Shown here piece after piece: positions 37,685 through 45,715 of a stretch of DNA of 64,000 nt (positions within the stretch are counted from its first letter, which is position 1; each line of letters starts with the position of its first letter). A model generated the notes under the pieces. It saw only the letters and a program-made list of their open reading frames with translations. It ran no database searches and was not told the origin of the DNA. Location of the stretch: positions 232,910 through 296,909 of the forward strand of contig NZ_QAOJ01000008.1 of the NCBI RefSeq assembly GCF_003050835.1, written 5' to 3'. Position numbers and translations under genes: made by a program. Origin of the DNA: Pseudomonas sp. GV071. GTDB lineage: Bacteria > Pseudomonadota > Gammaproteobacteria > Pseudomonadales > Pseudomonadaceae.

Positions 37685-37805
37685 GAACGATCGGCTGCGC
37701 GTCGGCGATGCTGCGTTGAAAAGGCTTTTTAAATGCTCATTGGCTACAGCCAACTGCGCTTTAAAAAGCCTTTTCGCCTTGCCTCGCTCTAGCTCGCTCG
37801 ATCTC
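37685..37805 (+). repeat. Structured repeat flanking the TCA cluster, copy 2
   Basis: Perfect 16-bp arms GAAAAGGCTTTTTAAA (37718-37733) and TTTAAAAAGCCTTTTC (37760-37775), inner stem TTGGC/GCCAA with loop TACA. Homologous, in inverse orientation, to the element at 24461-24585, with different but compensated stem bases. Confidence 0.88.
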
Positions 37806-37928
37806 GATTTGTAGCGCGGCTGAAATCGGAACATCAAAAGCATCACGGCGTCAGCCGCCTCGTGGAAAAGATGAACGACGCCGCTGCGCTACACTCCAAA
37901 CGCAGCCCAATAACAAGGAGAACAACCA

Positions 37929-38321
37929 ATGAGCTTGCCGTTCTGGTGTGTGTTTATCACGGCCGTTTTGATCTTCGTATCGAAGATTCCACTGGCCAGG
38001 GAAATGAACAAGGAGGGTGGGGGGTATGACAACCACCATCCGCGCGCGCAACAGGCGCGGCTAACGGGATTGGGTGCGCGGGCCTATGCGGCGCATCAGA
38101 ACACCTTCGAGGCGTTCACGTTGTTCGCCGCTGCTGTATTGATGGCGGCTGTCACGCAGACCGCGGGCTGGCTTGTCGACACCCTGGCGGTGATCTTCGT
38201 GGTCTGCCGAGTGCTGTATCTGTTTTTGTACTGGGGCGACCTGCATTGGCAGCGTTCGCTGGTGTGGATCATCGGGTTGGTGTGCACGTTGCTGATTATG
38301 CTGAGCCCGACCTTGAGATAG
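37929..38321 (+). CDS. MAPEG-family membrane protein
   Basis: 130-residue protein with four predicted helices (about 3-20, 52-72, 76-98, 105-127). RARLTGLGARAYAAHQNTFEAFTLFAAAVL matches the MAPEG pattern, where the conserved Arg/Asn/Glu residues belong to glutathione-type transferases and relatives. The bacterial members are mostly uncharacterised. Ribosome site AAGGAG upstream. Confidence 0.88.
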   Translation: MSLPFWCVFITAVLIFVSKIPLAREMNKEGGGYDNHHPRAQQARLTGLGARAYAAHQNTFEAFTLFAAAVLMAAVTQTAGWLVDTLAVIFVVCRVLYLFLYWGDLHWQRSLVWIIGLVCTLLIMLSPTLR

Positions 38322-38331
38322 CGTAACGGCT

Positions 38332-38392
38332 ATCGCGGCTAAAGCCGCTCCTACGGATAGTGCGTACCGTAGGAGCGGCTTTAGCCGCGATG
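38332..38392. repeat. REP pair, GTAGGAGCGG family
   Basis: ATCGCGGCTAAAGCCGCTCCTAC inverted against GTAGGAGCGGCTTTAGCCGCGAT with a 15-bp loop. Confidence 0.92.
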
Positions 38393-38412
38393 GATTTGAT
38401 CCCCCAGAAACA

Positions 38413-38443
38413 ACAAAGGCCCACATCTGTGGGCCTTTGTTTG
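38413..38443. terminator. Bidirectional terminator between MAPEG gene and lipoprotein gene
   Basis: ACAAAGGCCCACA-TC-TGTGGGCCTTTGT stem with A/T-rich flanks, between convergent genes. Confidence 0.88.
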
Positions 38444-38460
38444 TACAGCGCAGCGACGAA

Positions 38461-38661
38461 TTACTTGGTGGCTTCGTCGTGGGCTTCTTCGGCTTTCTGC
38501 TGAATGGCTTCGCCAGTTTTTTTGGCGGCATCTTGTGCCGATTCGGCCGAATCCTGTGCGGACTCCTTGGCGGATTCCATTTTGTCTTCAGGGGTCTTGT
38601 CGCAGGCAGCCATGGTCATGGTGGCGGCAAGTAGCAGGGCATAGGCAATTGGGTTTTTCAT
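38461..38661 (-). CDS. Small lipoprotein with helical repeats
   Basis: 66-residue protein: lipobox TMAAC (lipidated Cys20), then DKTPEDKMESAKESAQDSAESAQDAAKKTG..., a charged Ala/Ser/Glu/Lys helix built of SAxxSAxx-like repeats. It resembles small envelope lipoproteins of Lpp or YtxH type, but I do not assign a family. The ATG at 38661 has AAGGA upstream; longer frames upstream are not supported. Confidence 0.82.
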   Translation of the reverse strand: MKNPIAYALLLAATMTMAACDKTPEDKMESAKESAQDSAESAQDAAKKTGEAIQQKAEEAHDEATK

Positions 38662-38837
38662 GGGCTCGGTCCTTTTTCGCTTTATAGGGGCGATTTTTCT
38701 CATCGCTGCGCTTTTGGAGCGTGACCTGCTGCGCGAAGTTCCAAGCAAAGTCGCCATTGGCGCGGACGGACGGCTCCAATCCATGGGCCGGGAAGGTATG
38801 ATGCGGCCCTTATGGATCAATAAGATAGGCCTTGAAC

Positions 38838-39344
38838 ATGAGCGATAGCCTGATTCTAGAGCGCGCCCAGCGTTTCCTGTCGGCATTGCGCCACTGTCAG
38901 GTATTGGGGCTGACCGTGCATGCCATCGACAGCCAGCGTCTGACCCTGCGCCTGCCCTACAGCCGGCAGATTATTGGCAACCCGGAAACCGGCGTGATTC
39001 ATGGCGGCGCCATCACCACCCTGATGGACACCACCTGCGGCATCTCCACCATCTGTGTGCTGCCGGACTTCGAGATCTGCCCGACCCTGGATCTGCGCAT
39101 CGATTACATGCGCCCGGCCGAGCCCAATAAAGACGTGTTCGGCGTCGCCGAATGCTACCGCGTGACCCCCAACATCATCTTTACCCGCGGCTACGCCTAC
39201 CAGGATGACCCCGAGCAGCCGATTGCCAACGTGGTCGGCACATTCATGCGTATGGGTAAGGGCGCCCAGGGCGACACCGAGCTGAAGAGCACGGCGGTCA
39301 AACCCGAGCAGCTCAAAGGCGCCATCGACGGAGGCCAGGCATGA
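38838..39344 (+). CDS. Hotdog-fold thioesterase (PaaI/YigI-like)
   Basis: 168-residue hotdog protein. LPYSRQIIGNPETGVIHGGAITTLMDTTCGIST is the PaaI-type helix-entry signature with HGG; LDLRIDYMRPAEPNKDV is the second strand pair. It should hydrolyse an acyl-CoA or similar thioester. I start at ATG 38838 (an upstream TTG at 38832 is in frame). It overlaps the next gene, also a thioesterase, by 4 bp. Confidence 0.87.
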   Translation: MSDSLILERAQRFLSALRHCQVLGLTVHAIDSQRLTLRLPYSRQIIGNPETGVIHGGAITTLMDTTCGISTICVLPDFEICPTLDLRIDYMRPAEPNKDVFGVAECYRVTPNIIFTRGYAYQDDPEQPIANVVGTFMRMGKGAQGDTELKSTAVKPEQLKGAIDGGQA

Positions 39345-39802
39345 GCGAACACGATCTGCCGACCCTGAACCTGAGCCAACTGGTGCAGGCGGCGCACGAG
39401 AAGAACAACTACGACGAACTGCTGGAACTGACCCCCTATGCCAAGCTGCTGGGCATCGAATGCCTGCGCCTGGGCGATGACATGGTGTTCCGCATTCCGG
39501 CCAACAAAGACAGCATCGGCAACCCGATTCTGCCGGCCATCCATGGCGGCGTAATTGCCGGCTTCATGGAACACAGCGCCATGCTCCACCTGCTGATGTT
39601 CATGGGAACCCCGCACTTTCCGAAAATCATCGACTTCTCGATAGATTACCTGCGCGCCGGTCACTATCGTGACACCTTCGCCTCCTGCCAGGTCTGGCGT
39701 CAGGGGCGGCGGGTGGCCAACGTGGCGATCACCGCCTGGCAAACCACCCGCAGCGAGCCGATTGCTACCGCGCGGGCGCATTTCAAAGTGGATGAATCTT
39801 GA
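39341..39802 (+). CDS. Second hotdog-fold thioesterase
   Basis: 153-residue PaaI-like protein: IPANKDSIGNPILPAIHGGVIAGFMEHSAMLHLL and IDFSIDYLRAGHYRDTFASCQVWRQGRRVANVAITAWQ. It is diverged from the preceding thioesterase but has the same architecture; start and stop overlap by ATGA, so the pair is co-translated and may form a hetero-oligomer. Confidence 0.86.
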   Translation: MSEHDLPTLNLSQLVQAAHEKNNYDELLELTPYAKLLGIECLRLGDDMVFRIPANKDSIGNPILPAIHGGVIAGFMEHSAMLHLLMFMGTPHFPKIIDFSIDYLRAGHYRDTFASCQVWRQGRRVANVAITAWQTTRSEPIATARAHFKVDES

Positions 39803-39855
39803 GTTACATGCTGATTAACGGTCAGACGTCTGTGGGCACCAATAAGGATGTGTAG

Positions 39856-41115
39856 ATGGATGCGTTGCTGATCCTCAGTGGCTTGCTGCTGATTCTGGTC
39901 GGTCTGGTCTGGTTGGTCATGTTGGCGTTCGACACCAGCCTGCTCTGGGGCCTGGGCAGCCTGTTGCCGCCGCTGACCCTGGTGTACGTGCTGCGCCATT
40001 GGCGCAAGGCGCGCAAAGCCGTGGTGCTGGGCGCCATGGGCTTTATTCCGCTGATTGTCGGCCTGACCTTGTTGGCGAACCAGGATCCCCAGCGCCTGCA
40101 GGCGATTCTCAGCCTGGACTGGGCGCGCTCGCCGGTACAGGCCCCGGCCGAGCTGGCCATCCACCTGCGCGGCAGCCTCAACGGCCAGCCGTTCGCGCCG
40201 CAACAAGGCGAGTTGATCGATGGCGTGCTCAGCCTGCGTGAGGGCGAGGACGTATTTGCCCGCCGCGAAGTGACTGTGCGCATCCCGCAACTGGCCACCA
40301 ACGGCAATGCGCCGGTGCGCGTCGACGTGCTGCCGCAAGACACCGGCAACCTGCCTGAAGTGCAACTGAGCTGGCTGCTGCCGGAACAGGAACTGCCCGA
40401 AGCGCGTCGCCTCAACCATGCCTACACCTTGCACCTGAAGCTCGAGCCGCAAGGGCCGAACAAGCTGGCAGGCGACTTCCACCTGGTGCTGCCGCCGCAG
40501 TTCAAAACCACCTTGAGCGGCACCATCGAGGTGTTCACCGATCACCTGCGTTATGTCGACGGCAAGGTCGACAGCCGCTACGACTCGCGCGAAACCCTGG
40601 AATATGTGATCACCGATTACCTCAAACGCCGTTACGCCACTGAGCGTGTGCAACTGGGTATCTTGCCGGGGGTGAACTTCCCGGCGAGCAACCTGAGCCT
40701 GGACGTCGAGGCGCGCATCAACGACCGTGCCGAGCAACTGCCCGTCGCCTTGCGTAAAAGCCCGAGCCGCGGTTGGGTGGTGGTCGGTGACCGTTACCAG
40801 GTTGAGGAAAAACCGGCGGCCAGCGTCGCGGAAAAACCGCAGAACACCCAGGTCGCCAGCACTGCACCGGTGGCCAACAGCTCGCTGGACCGTCGCCAGC
40901 GCTTCAGCCTGGAGCGCTTGCAAAGCAACCCCAGCCGTTACATGAACCTGCAGATGCGCATCCTCACCGAGCGCGGCAGCATGGTCGAAGGGCGCTTCAA
41001 CGGCATCGACACCGAGGGCCAGATCGTCGTCCAGCGCAATCTCAAAGGGCAGGGCGGGGCGAGCTTTGCGGTGCTGCCGGCGCAGATCACCTCGATTGAG
41101 TTGCTGGAGCCTTAG
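39856..41115 (+). CDS. Uncharacterised membrane-anchored protein
   Basis: 419 residues. Three hydrophobic helices near the N-terminus (about 2-22, 28-45, 54-74), then a large soluble region of about 300 residues rich in beta-type segments (APAELAIHLRGSLNG, NKLAGDFHLVLPPQFKTTLSGTIEVF), and a C-terminal small domain (MQMRILTERGSMVEGRFNGIDTEGQIVVQRNLKGQGG) that looks like a short beta barrel. I do not recognise the family. AAGGATG precedes the ATG. It may be co-transcribed with the two thioesterases; htpG follows with its own promoter. Confidence 0.8.
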   Translation: MDALLILSGLLLILVGLVWLVMLAFDTSLLWGLGSLLPPLTLVYVLRHWRKARKAVVLGAMGFIPLIVGLTLLANQDPQRLQAILSLDWARSPVQAPAELAIHLRGSLNGQPFAPQQGELIDGVLSLREGEDVFARREVTVRIPQLATNGNAPVRVDVLPQDTGNLPEVQLSWLLPEQELPEARRLNHAYTLHLKLEPQGPNKLAGDFHLVLPPQFKTTLSGTIEVFTDHLRYVDGKVDSRYDSRETLEYVITDYLKRRYATERVQLGILPGVNFPASNLSLDVEARINDRAEQLPVALRKSPSRGWVVVGDRYQVEEKPAASVAEKPQNTQVASTAPVANSSLDRRQRFSLERLQSNPSRYMNLQMRILTERGSMVEGRFNGIDTEGQIVVQRNLKGQGGASFAVLPAQITSIELLEP

Positions 41116-41157
41116 CGGCTATGTGTTTTAGCGGCAAATGGTGGTCGCACAGAGAGT

Positions 41158-41232
41158 CTGGATCCCAGCCTGCGCTGGGATGACGGAGTTTTGCCAAATA
41201 CCGCCGTCATCCCAGCGCAGGCTGGGATCCAG
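41158..41232. repeat. Inverted repeat, CCCAGCGCAGGCTGGGATCCAG family, copy 1
   Basis: CTGGATCCCAGCCTGCGCTGGGATGACGG and its inverse CCGTCATCCCAGCGCAGGC... flank about 17 bp. Second copy at 52118-52193. Confidence 0.92.
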
Positions 41233-41262
41233 AATTGCACGTCGTGCGCAGATCGCTAACCA

Positions 41263-41290
41263 CTTGAAATCGAAGTCGTTGCCCCCATCT
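41263..41290 (+). promoter_or_regulatory. Sigma32 (RpoH) heat-shock promoter of htpG
   Basis: CTTGAAA, 13-bp spacer, CCCCATCT: essentially consensus for sigma32. Predicted start about 45 bp before the htpG ATG. Confidence 0.9.
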
Positions 41291-41342
41291 CTTGGTCATC
41301 GCCGTTTTACGGCATCTGCCATCTGCTTGGAGTTAAACGACC

Positions 41343-43241
41343 ATGAGTGTGGAAACTCAAAAAGAAACCCTGGGCTTCCAGACCGAGGTGAAGCAACTGC
41401 TGCACCTCATGATCCATTCGCTGTATTCCAACAAGGAAATCTTCCTTCGCGAGTTGATCTCTAACGCCTCCGACGCCGCCGACAAACTGCGCTTCGAAGC
41501 GCTGGCCAATCCGGCCCTGTTGGAAGGTGGCGATGCGCTGAAAATTCGCGTCAGCTTCGACAAGGCCGCCAACACCGTGACCCTCGAGGACAACGGTATC
41601 GGCATGAGCCGCGAAGACGCCATCACCCACTTGGGCACCATTGCAAAGTCCGGCACTGCCGACTTCATGAAGCAGTTGTCCGGCGATGCGAAAAAAGATT
41701 CGCACCTGATCGGCCAGTTCGGCGTGGGTTTCTACTCGGCCTTTATCGTTGCCGACCAGGTGGACGTGTACAGCCGCCGTGCCGGCGCACCGGCCGGCGA
41801 AGGCGTGCACTGGACCTCCAAAGGCGAGGGCGAATTCGAAGTCGCCACCGTTGAGAAAGCCGAACGCGGCACCCGTATCGTTCTGCACCTGAAAGCCGCC
41901 GAAAGCGAATTCGCCGATGGCTGGCGCTTGCGCAATATCGTCACCAAATACTCCGACCATATCGCGCTGCCGATCGAATTGCCGAAAGAGCAGCAGGGTG
42001 AAGACGCGCCGGCAGAAGCCGAGTGGGAAACCGTCAACCGCGCCAGCGCGCTGTGGACCCGTCCGCGCACTGAAGTGAAGGACGAGGAATACCAGGCGTT
42101 CTACAAGCACGTCGCCCATGACTTCGAGAACCCGCTGAGCTGGAGCCACAACAAGGTCGAAGGCAAGCTGGAATACACCTCGCTGCTGTACGTACCGGGC
42201 CGTGCGCCGTTCGACCTGTACCACCGCGAAGCGCCGAAGGGCCTCAAGCTCTACGTGCAGCGCGTGTTCGTCATGGACCAGGCCGACGAGTTCCTGCCGC
42301 TGTACCTGCGCTTCGTCAAAGGTGTGGTCGACTCCAACGACCTGTCGCTGAACGTCTCGCGTGAAATTCTGCAGAAAGACCCGATCATCGACTCGATGAA
42401 GTCGGCGTTGACCAAGCGCGTGCTAGACATGCTGGAAAAGCTGGCGAAAAACGAGCCTGAGCAATACAAAGGCTTCTGGAAAAACTTCGGCCAAGTGATC
42501 AAAGAAGGCCCGGCCGAAGACTTCGCCAACAAAGAGAAAATCGCCGGCCTGCTGCGTTTTGCCTCCACCAGCGATGACAGCGGCGAGCAGAGCGTCGGCC
42601 TGGCCGACTACCTGGGCCGCGTCAAAGAAGGCCAGGACAAGGTTTACTACCTCACCGGCGAAAGCTACGCCCAGGTGAAGAACAGCCCGCACCTCGAAGT
42701 GTTCCGCAAGAAAGGCATCGAAGTGCTGCTGCTCACCGACCGTATCGATGAGTGGCTGATGAGCTACCTCACCGACTTCGACGGCAAGCAATTCGTCGAC
42801 GTAGCCCGTGGCGACCTTGACCTCGGCAGCCTGGATTCGGACGAAGACAAGAAAACCCAGGAAGAAGCTGCCAAGGCCAAAGAAGGCCTGGTGGAGCGCC
42901 TGAAAGCGGCCTTGGGCAGCTCGGTCAGCGAAGTGCGGGTTTCCCACCGCCTGACCGACTCGCCAGCGATTCTCGCCATTGGCGAACAGGACCTCGGCCT
43001 GCAAATGCGCCAGATCCTCGAAGCCAGCGGGCAGAAGGTGCCGGACTCCAAGCCGATCTTCGAATTCAACCCGGCGCACCCACTGATCGAGAAGCTCGAC
43101 AACGAGCAGAGCGAAGAGCGCTTCGGCGACCTGTCGCATATCCTCTTTGACCAGGCGGCCCTGGCCGCTGGCGACAGCCTGAAAGACCCGGCCGCCTACG
43201 TGCGCCGGCTCAACAAGCTGCTCGTCGAGCTGTCGGTTTAA
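41343..43241 (+). CDS. htpG: Molecular chaperone HtpG (bacterial Hsp90)
   Basis: 632-residue Hsp90. GHKL ATPase motifs: IFLRELISNASDAADKLR, LEDNGIGMSREDAI, GTIAKSGT and GQFGVGFYSAFIVAD. The middle domain contains the catalytic-loop arginine region SNDLSLNVSREILQ, and the C-terminal dimerisation domain is complete. The ATG follows TTGGAG. Transcribed from a sigma32 promoter and closed by a good terminator. Confidence 0.98.
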   Translation: MSVETQKETLGFQTEVKQLLHLMIHSLYSNKEIFLRELISNASDAADKLRFEALANPALLEGGDALKIRVSFDKAANTVTLEDNGIGMSREDAITHLGTIAKSGTADFMKQLSGDAKKDSHLIGQFGVGFYSAFIVADQVDVYSRRAGAPAGEGVHWTSKGEGEFEVATVEKAERGTRIVLHLKAAESEFADGWRLRNIVTKYSDHIALPIELPKEQQGEDAPAEAEWETVNRASALWTRPRTEVKDEEYQAFYKHVAHDFENPLSWSHNKVEGKLEYTSLLYVPGRAPFDLYHREAPKGLKLYVQRVFVMDQADEFLPLYLRFVKGVVDSNDLSLNVSREILQKDPIIDSMKSALTKRVLDMLEKLAKNEPEQYKGFWKNFGQVIKEGPAEDFANKEKIAGLLRFASTSDDSGEQSVGLADYLGRVKEGQDKVYYLTGESYAQVKNSPHLEVFRKKGIEVLLLTDRIDEWLMSYLTDFDGKQFVDVARGDLDLGSLDSDEDKKTQEEAAKAKEGLVERLKAALGSSVSEVRVSHRLTDSPAILAIGEQDLGLQMRQILEASGQKVPDSKPIFEFNPAHPLIEKLDNEQSEERFGDLSHILFDQAALAAGDSLKDPAAYVRRLNKLLVELSV

Positions 43242-43253
43242 CGACTAGAGTGA

Positions 43254-43286
43254 ACACAAAACCCGCTTCGGCGGGTTTTGTCTTTT
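43254..43286 (+). terminator. Intrinsic terminator of htpG
   Basis: ACAAAACCCGC-TTCG-GCGGGTTTTGT stem followed by a T-run. Confidence 0.95.
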
Positions 43287-43308
43287 TGGTGTTTTATGCA
43301 AGAGCGGC

Positions 43309-43468
43309 GTAGGTTGGGTTGAGCGCAGCGAAGCCCAACGATACCCACAACTGTGCCCCCCCAGCGCTTCCAATCAGGACGAAGCAGCGGTAGCGTCCTG
43401 ATTGGAAGCGGTGTGGAGGCCAGCGTTACCGTATCGTTGGGCTTCGCCTGCGGCTCAACCCAACCTAC
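43309..43468. repeat. Inverted repeat, GTAGGTTGGG family, copy 3
   Basis: GTAGGTTGGGTTGAGC...GAAGCCCAACGATA and its inverse TATCGTTGGGCTTCGCC...GCTCAACCCAACCTAC. The centre holds a second palindrome, CGCTTCCAATCAGGACG / CGTCCTGATTGGAAGCG (around 43365-43411). It does not touch a stop codon here. Confidence 0.9.
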
Positions 43469-43498
43469 CCAACCAATGACCTAGGAGAGGAGTGAGCA

Positions 43499-44221
43499 AT
43501 GAGCGAGTTCAGCGTTATTCCCGTGGCATACGACGTTGATGGCCAAGCCTACGAAGGCCAGTTGGTGTTCGATGCCAGCGTTACCAGCGCCCGACCGGGC
43601 CTGCTGCTGGCGCCGAACTGGATGGGCGTTACCGACGGCGCCATCGACCTGGCGAAGAAAGCGGCTGGCAAGGATTACGTGGTGCTGGTCGCCGACATCT
43701 ACGGCGCCCAGGTTCGCCCCAACGGCCACGAGCAGGCCGCCGCGGCGATGATGCCGTTGAAGAACGACCGCGCCCTGTTGCGTAAACGCATGCAGGCGAG
43801 CCTGGAGGTTCTGCAGAGCCAGAAACACGCGGCAGTGGCCAGTGACAAACTGGCGGTGTTCGGCTTCTGCTTCGGCGGCTGCTGCGCCCTGGAACTGGCC
43901 CGCGATGGCGCGCCGGTGAAAGCTGCGGTGTCCTTCCATGGCACCCTCGACACGCCGAACAACGCCGACGCCAACAACATCAAAGGCAAGGTGTTGGTGC
44001 TGCATGGCGCCGCCGACCCGTTGGTGCCCAAAGAGCAACTGCCGGCGTTTGAAGCGGAGATGGACGCAGCCGGTGTGGACTGGCAACTGGTCAGCTACGG
44101 CGGTGCGGTGCATTCCTTCACCGACCCGAAAGCCGACAATATGCCGATGATGAAATACAACCCCGTGGTTGCTGAGCGGGCGTTCAACACCATGGCGCAT
44201 TTGCTCAAAGAAGTGCTGTAA
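43499..44221 (+). CDS. Dienelactone hydrolase family protein
   Basis: 240-residue alpha/beta hydrolase. Nucleophile elbow GFCFGG with Cys124, acid in HGAADPLVP and histidine in GGAVHSFTDP, the Cys-Asp-His triad of dienelactone hydrolases. The true substrate need not be a dienelactone; many such genes lie outside aromatic pathways, as here. Ribosome site GGAGAGGAG is strong. It follows htpG in pseudomonads I know of. Confidence 0.9.
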   Translation: MSEFSVIPVAYDVDGQAYEGQLVFDASVTSARPGLLLAPNWMGVTDGAIDLAKKAAGKDYVVLVADIYGAQVRPNGHEQAAAAMMPLKNDRALLRKRMQASLEVLQSQKHAAVASDKLAVFGFCFGGCCALELARDGAPVKAAVSFHGTLDTPNNADANNIKGKVLVLHGAADPLVPKEQLPAFEAEMDAAGVDWQLVSYGGAVHSFTDPKADNMPMMKYNPVVAERAFNTMAHLLKEVL

Positions 44222-44233
44222 CTGGCACGTCAA

Positions 44234-44300
44234 AAGCATCGCGGCTAAAGCCCCTCCCACATGGAAACGCGATTCCTGTGGGAGGGGCTTTAGCCGCGAG
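44234..44300. repeat. REP pair, GTGGGAGGGGC variant
   Basis: AAGCATCGCGGCTAAAGCCCCTCCCAC inverted against GTGGGAGGGGCTTTAGCCGCGA with a 17-bp loop. Between convergent genes. Confidence 0.9.
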
Positions 44301-44320
44301 TTGTTGATCTTCTGGCTGTA

Positions 44321-45184
44321 TTAACGCGGCAACTCGATCCTTTCCGTTTCCCCCGCCACCGTCGGCCAATCCCGTGCCGCCCATTTCTCCCGCGCGTGAT
44401 CGATCAACGCCGAATCACTGGCCACGAAATTCCAGTTCATCCGCCGCGGCCCATCCAGTGCCTCACCGCCAACCATGATCACCTGGCAGTCGCTCTCGGC
44501 GAACAGGGTGTAGGTTTCGCCTTCCGGCAGTACCAGCATGCTCTCCACGTGCAGCGCCTGGTCTTCCAGCCGCGCCTCGCCGCTCACCAGATACAGCGCC
44601 CGCTGCGGGTGTTCGGCGGCAATAAACTGCGCAGCGCCGGTGCTCATATGAATATCCGCCAGCAGGGTAGGGGTGGGCACCGGTACCGGCGATTTCAGGC
44701 AGAACCCTTCACCGGCCACCAGGCGAATACGCACGCCCAACGCCTCGCTTTCCGGCAGCTCGGCCACGGCGTGGTGGCTGTAACTGGGCGTGCCCTGTTC
44801 CAAATGTTTGGGCAGTGCCAACCACAGCTGCAGGCCATGCAACTGCGAGCCGCTTTGCCACAGCTCGGCCGGCGTGCGCTCCACGTGGGCAACGCCTGAG
44901 CCCGCGGTCATGTAGCTGACGTCGCCGGCCGCCACATACTGGTCCGACCCCAGGCTGTCTTTGTGCAGCAGGGCGCCTTCGAACAGATAACTCAGGGTCG
45001 ACAGGCCAATATGCGGGTGCTGGCGCACGTTCATGCCGGTGCCCGGCGCATAGCGGTTGCTGAGGATATGGTCGAAAAACACGAACGGCCCGACGCTGCG
45101 GCATTGGGCCGACGGCAGTGGGCGCAGGATGGGTTGCCCTTCGACATCTTCCGGGCGCGGGCGAAGCACAATCGGGCTGGCCAT
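44321..45184 (-). CDS. Pirin family protein
   Basis: 287-residue bicupin. VGPFVFFDHI, the metal site RQHPHIGLSTLSYLFEGAL with VERTPAE, and LHGLQLWLALPKHLE are typical of pirins, which bind Fe and may act as quercetinases or redox regulators. It starts 6 bp after the OsmC gene, forming a two-gene operon. Function in vivo not known. Confidence 0.92.
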   Translation of the reverse strand: MASPIVLRPRPEDVEGQPILRPLPSAQCRSVGPFVFFDHILSNRYAPGTGMNVRQHPHIGLSTLSYLFEGALLHKDSLGSDQYVAAGDVSYMTAGSGVAHVERTPAELWQSGSQLHGLQLWLALPKHLEQGTPSYSHHAVAELPESEALGVRIRLVAGEGFCLKSPVPVPTPTLLADIHMSTGAAQFIAAEHPQRALYLVSGEARLEDQALHVESMLVLPEGETYTLFAESDCQVIMVGGEALDGPRRMNWNFVASDSALIDHAREKWAARDWPTVAGETERIELPR

Positions 45185-45190
45185 GGTCAG

Positions 45191-45592
45191 TTACCCAAGC
45201 TGCGTTTCAACGTGGATTTCGGTGCTGGTCATCAGCTTGTGCACCGGGCATTTGTCGGCGATGGCCAGCAGCTTGGCGCGCTGTTCTTCGCTGAGTTCGC
45301 CCTGCAAGGTCAGGGTGACGTTCAGCGTGTAATGGCCTTCACGCTCCTTGCTGTTGTCGCGGCTGACGGCCACCTCGATACCGGTCAGTGGCATGCCACG
45401 GGCGCGGGCGTATTGGGTCACGGTCAGGGCCTTGCACGCGCCCAGAGCAGTATCGAAATAGTCGTGGGGATCGGGCGCCGAGCTCTCACCACCGAGCTCC
45501 GTCGGCATATCGGTGAACAGCGGCGCCAGTTCGGCGATCTGGATGGTGTGGCGATAGCTGCTGGCGGACTGGCTGGTGACGGTGATGGTCAT
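45191..45592 (-). CDS. OsmC family peroxiredoxin-like protein
   Basis: 133-residue OsmC-fold protein. The resolving/peroxidatic cysteines are in LGACKALTV (Cys53) and DKCPVHKLM (Cys114). Family members reduce organic hydroperoxides. Ribosome site AGAGAG before the ATG at 45592. First gene of an operon with pirin, which suggests an oxidative-stress link. Confidence 0.9.
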   Translation of the reverse strand: MTITVTSQSASSYRHTIQIAELAPLFTDMPTELGGESSAPDPHDYFDTALGACKALTVTQYARARGMPLTGIEVAVSRDNSKEREGHYTLNVTLTLQGELSEEQRAKLLAIADKCPVHKLMTSTEIHVETQLG

Positions 45593-45715
45593 GACGACTC
45601 TCTAGGTTCAAGGGAAGCGGCAACGGCCGGGATAGAGCATCCTGCTTGGCGCCGCCTGAACCTGCAAGCCTGAACGAGGGTCTATGCTTGGCAGGCATTT
45701 TCAGGGAGTGAAGCG

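Noticed and set aside
43365..43411. Palindrome in the centre of the third GTAGGTTGGG repeat as a regulator site
   Set aside because: More simply an inner part of the composite repeat; no nearby promoter that it would control.
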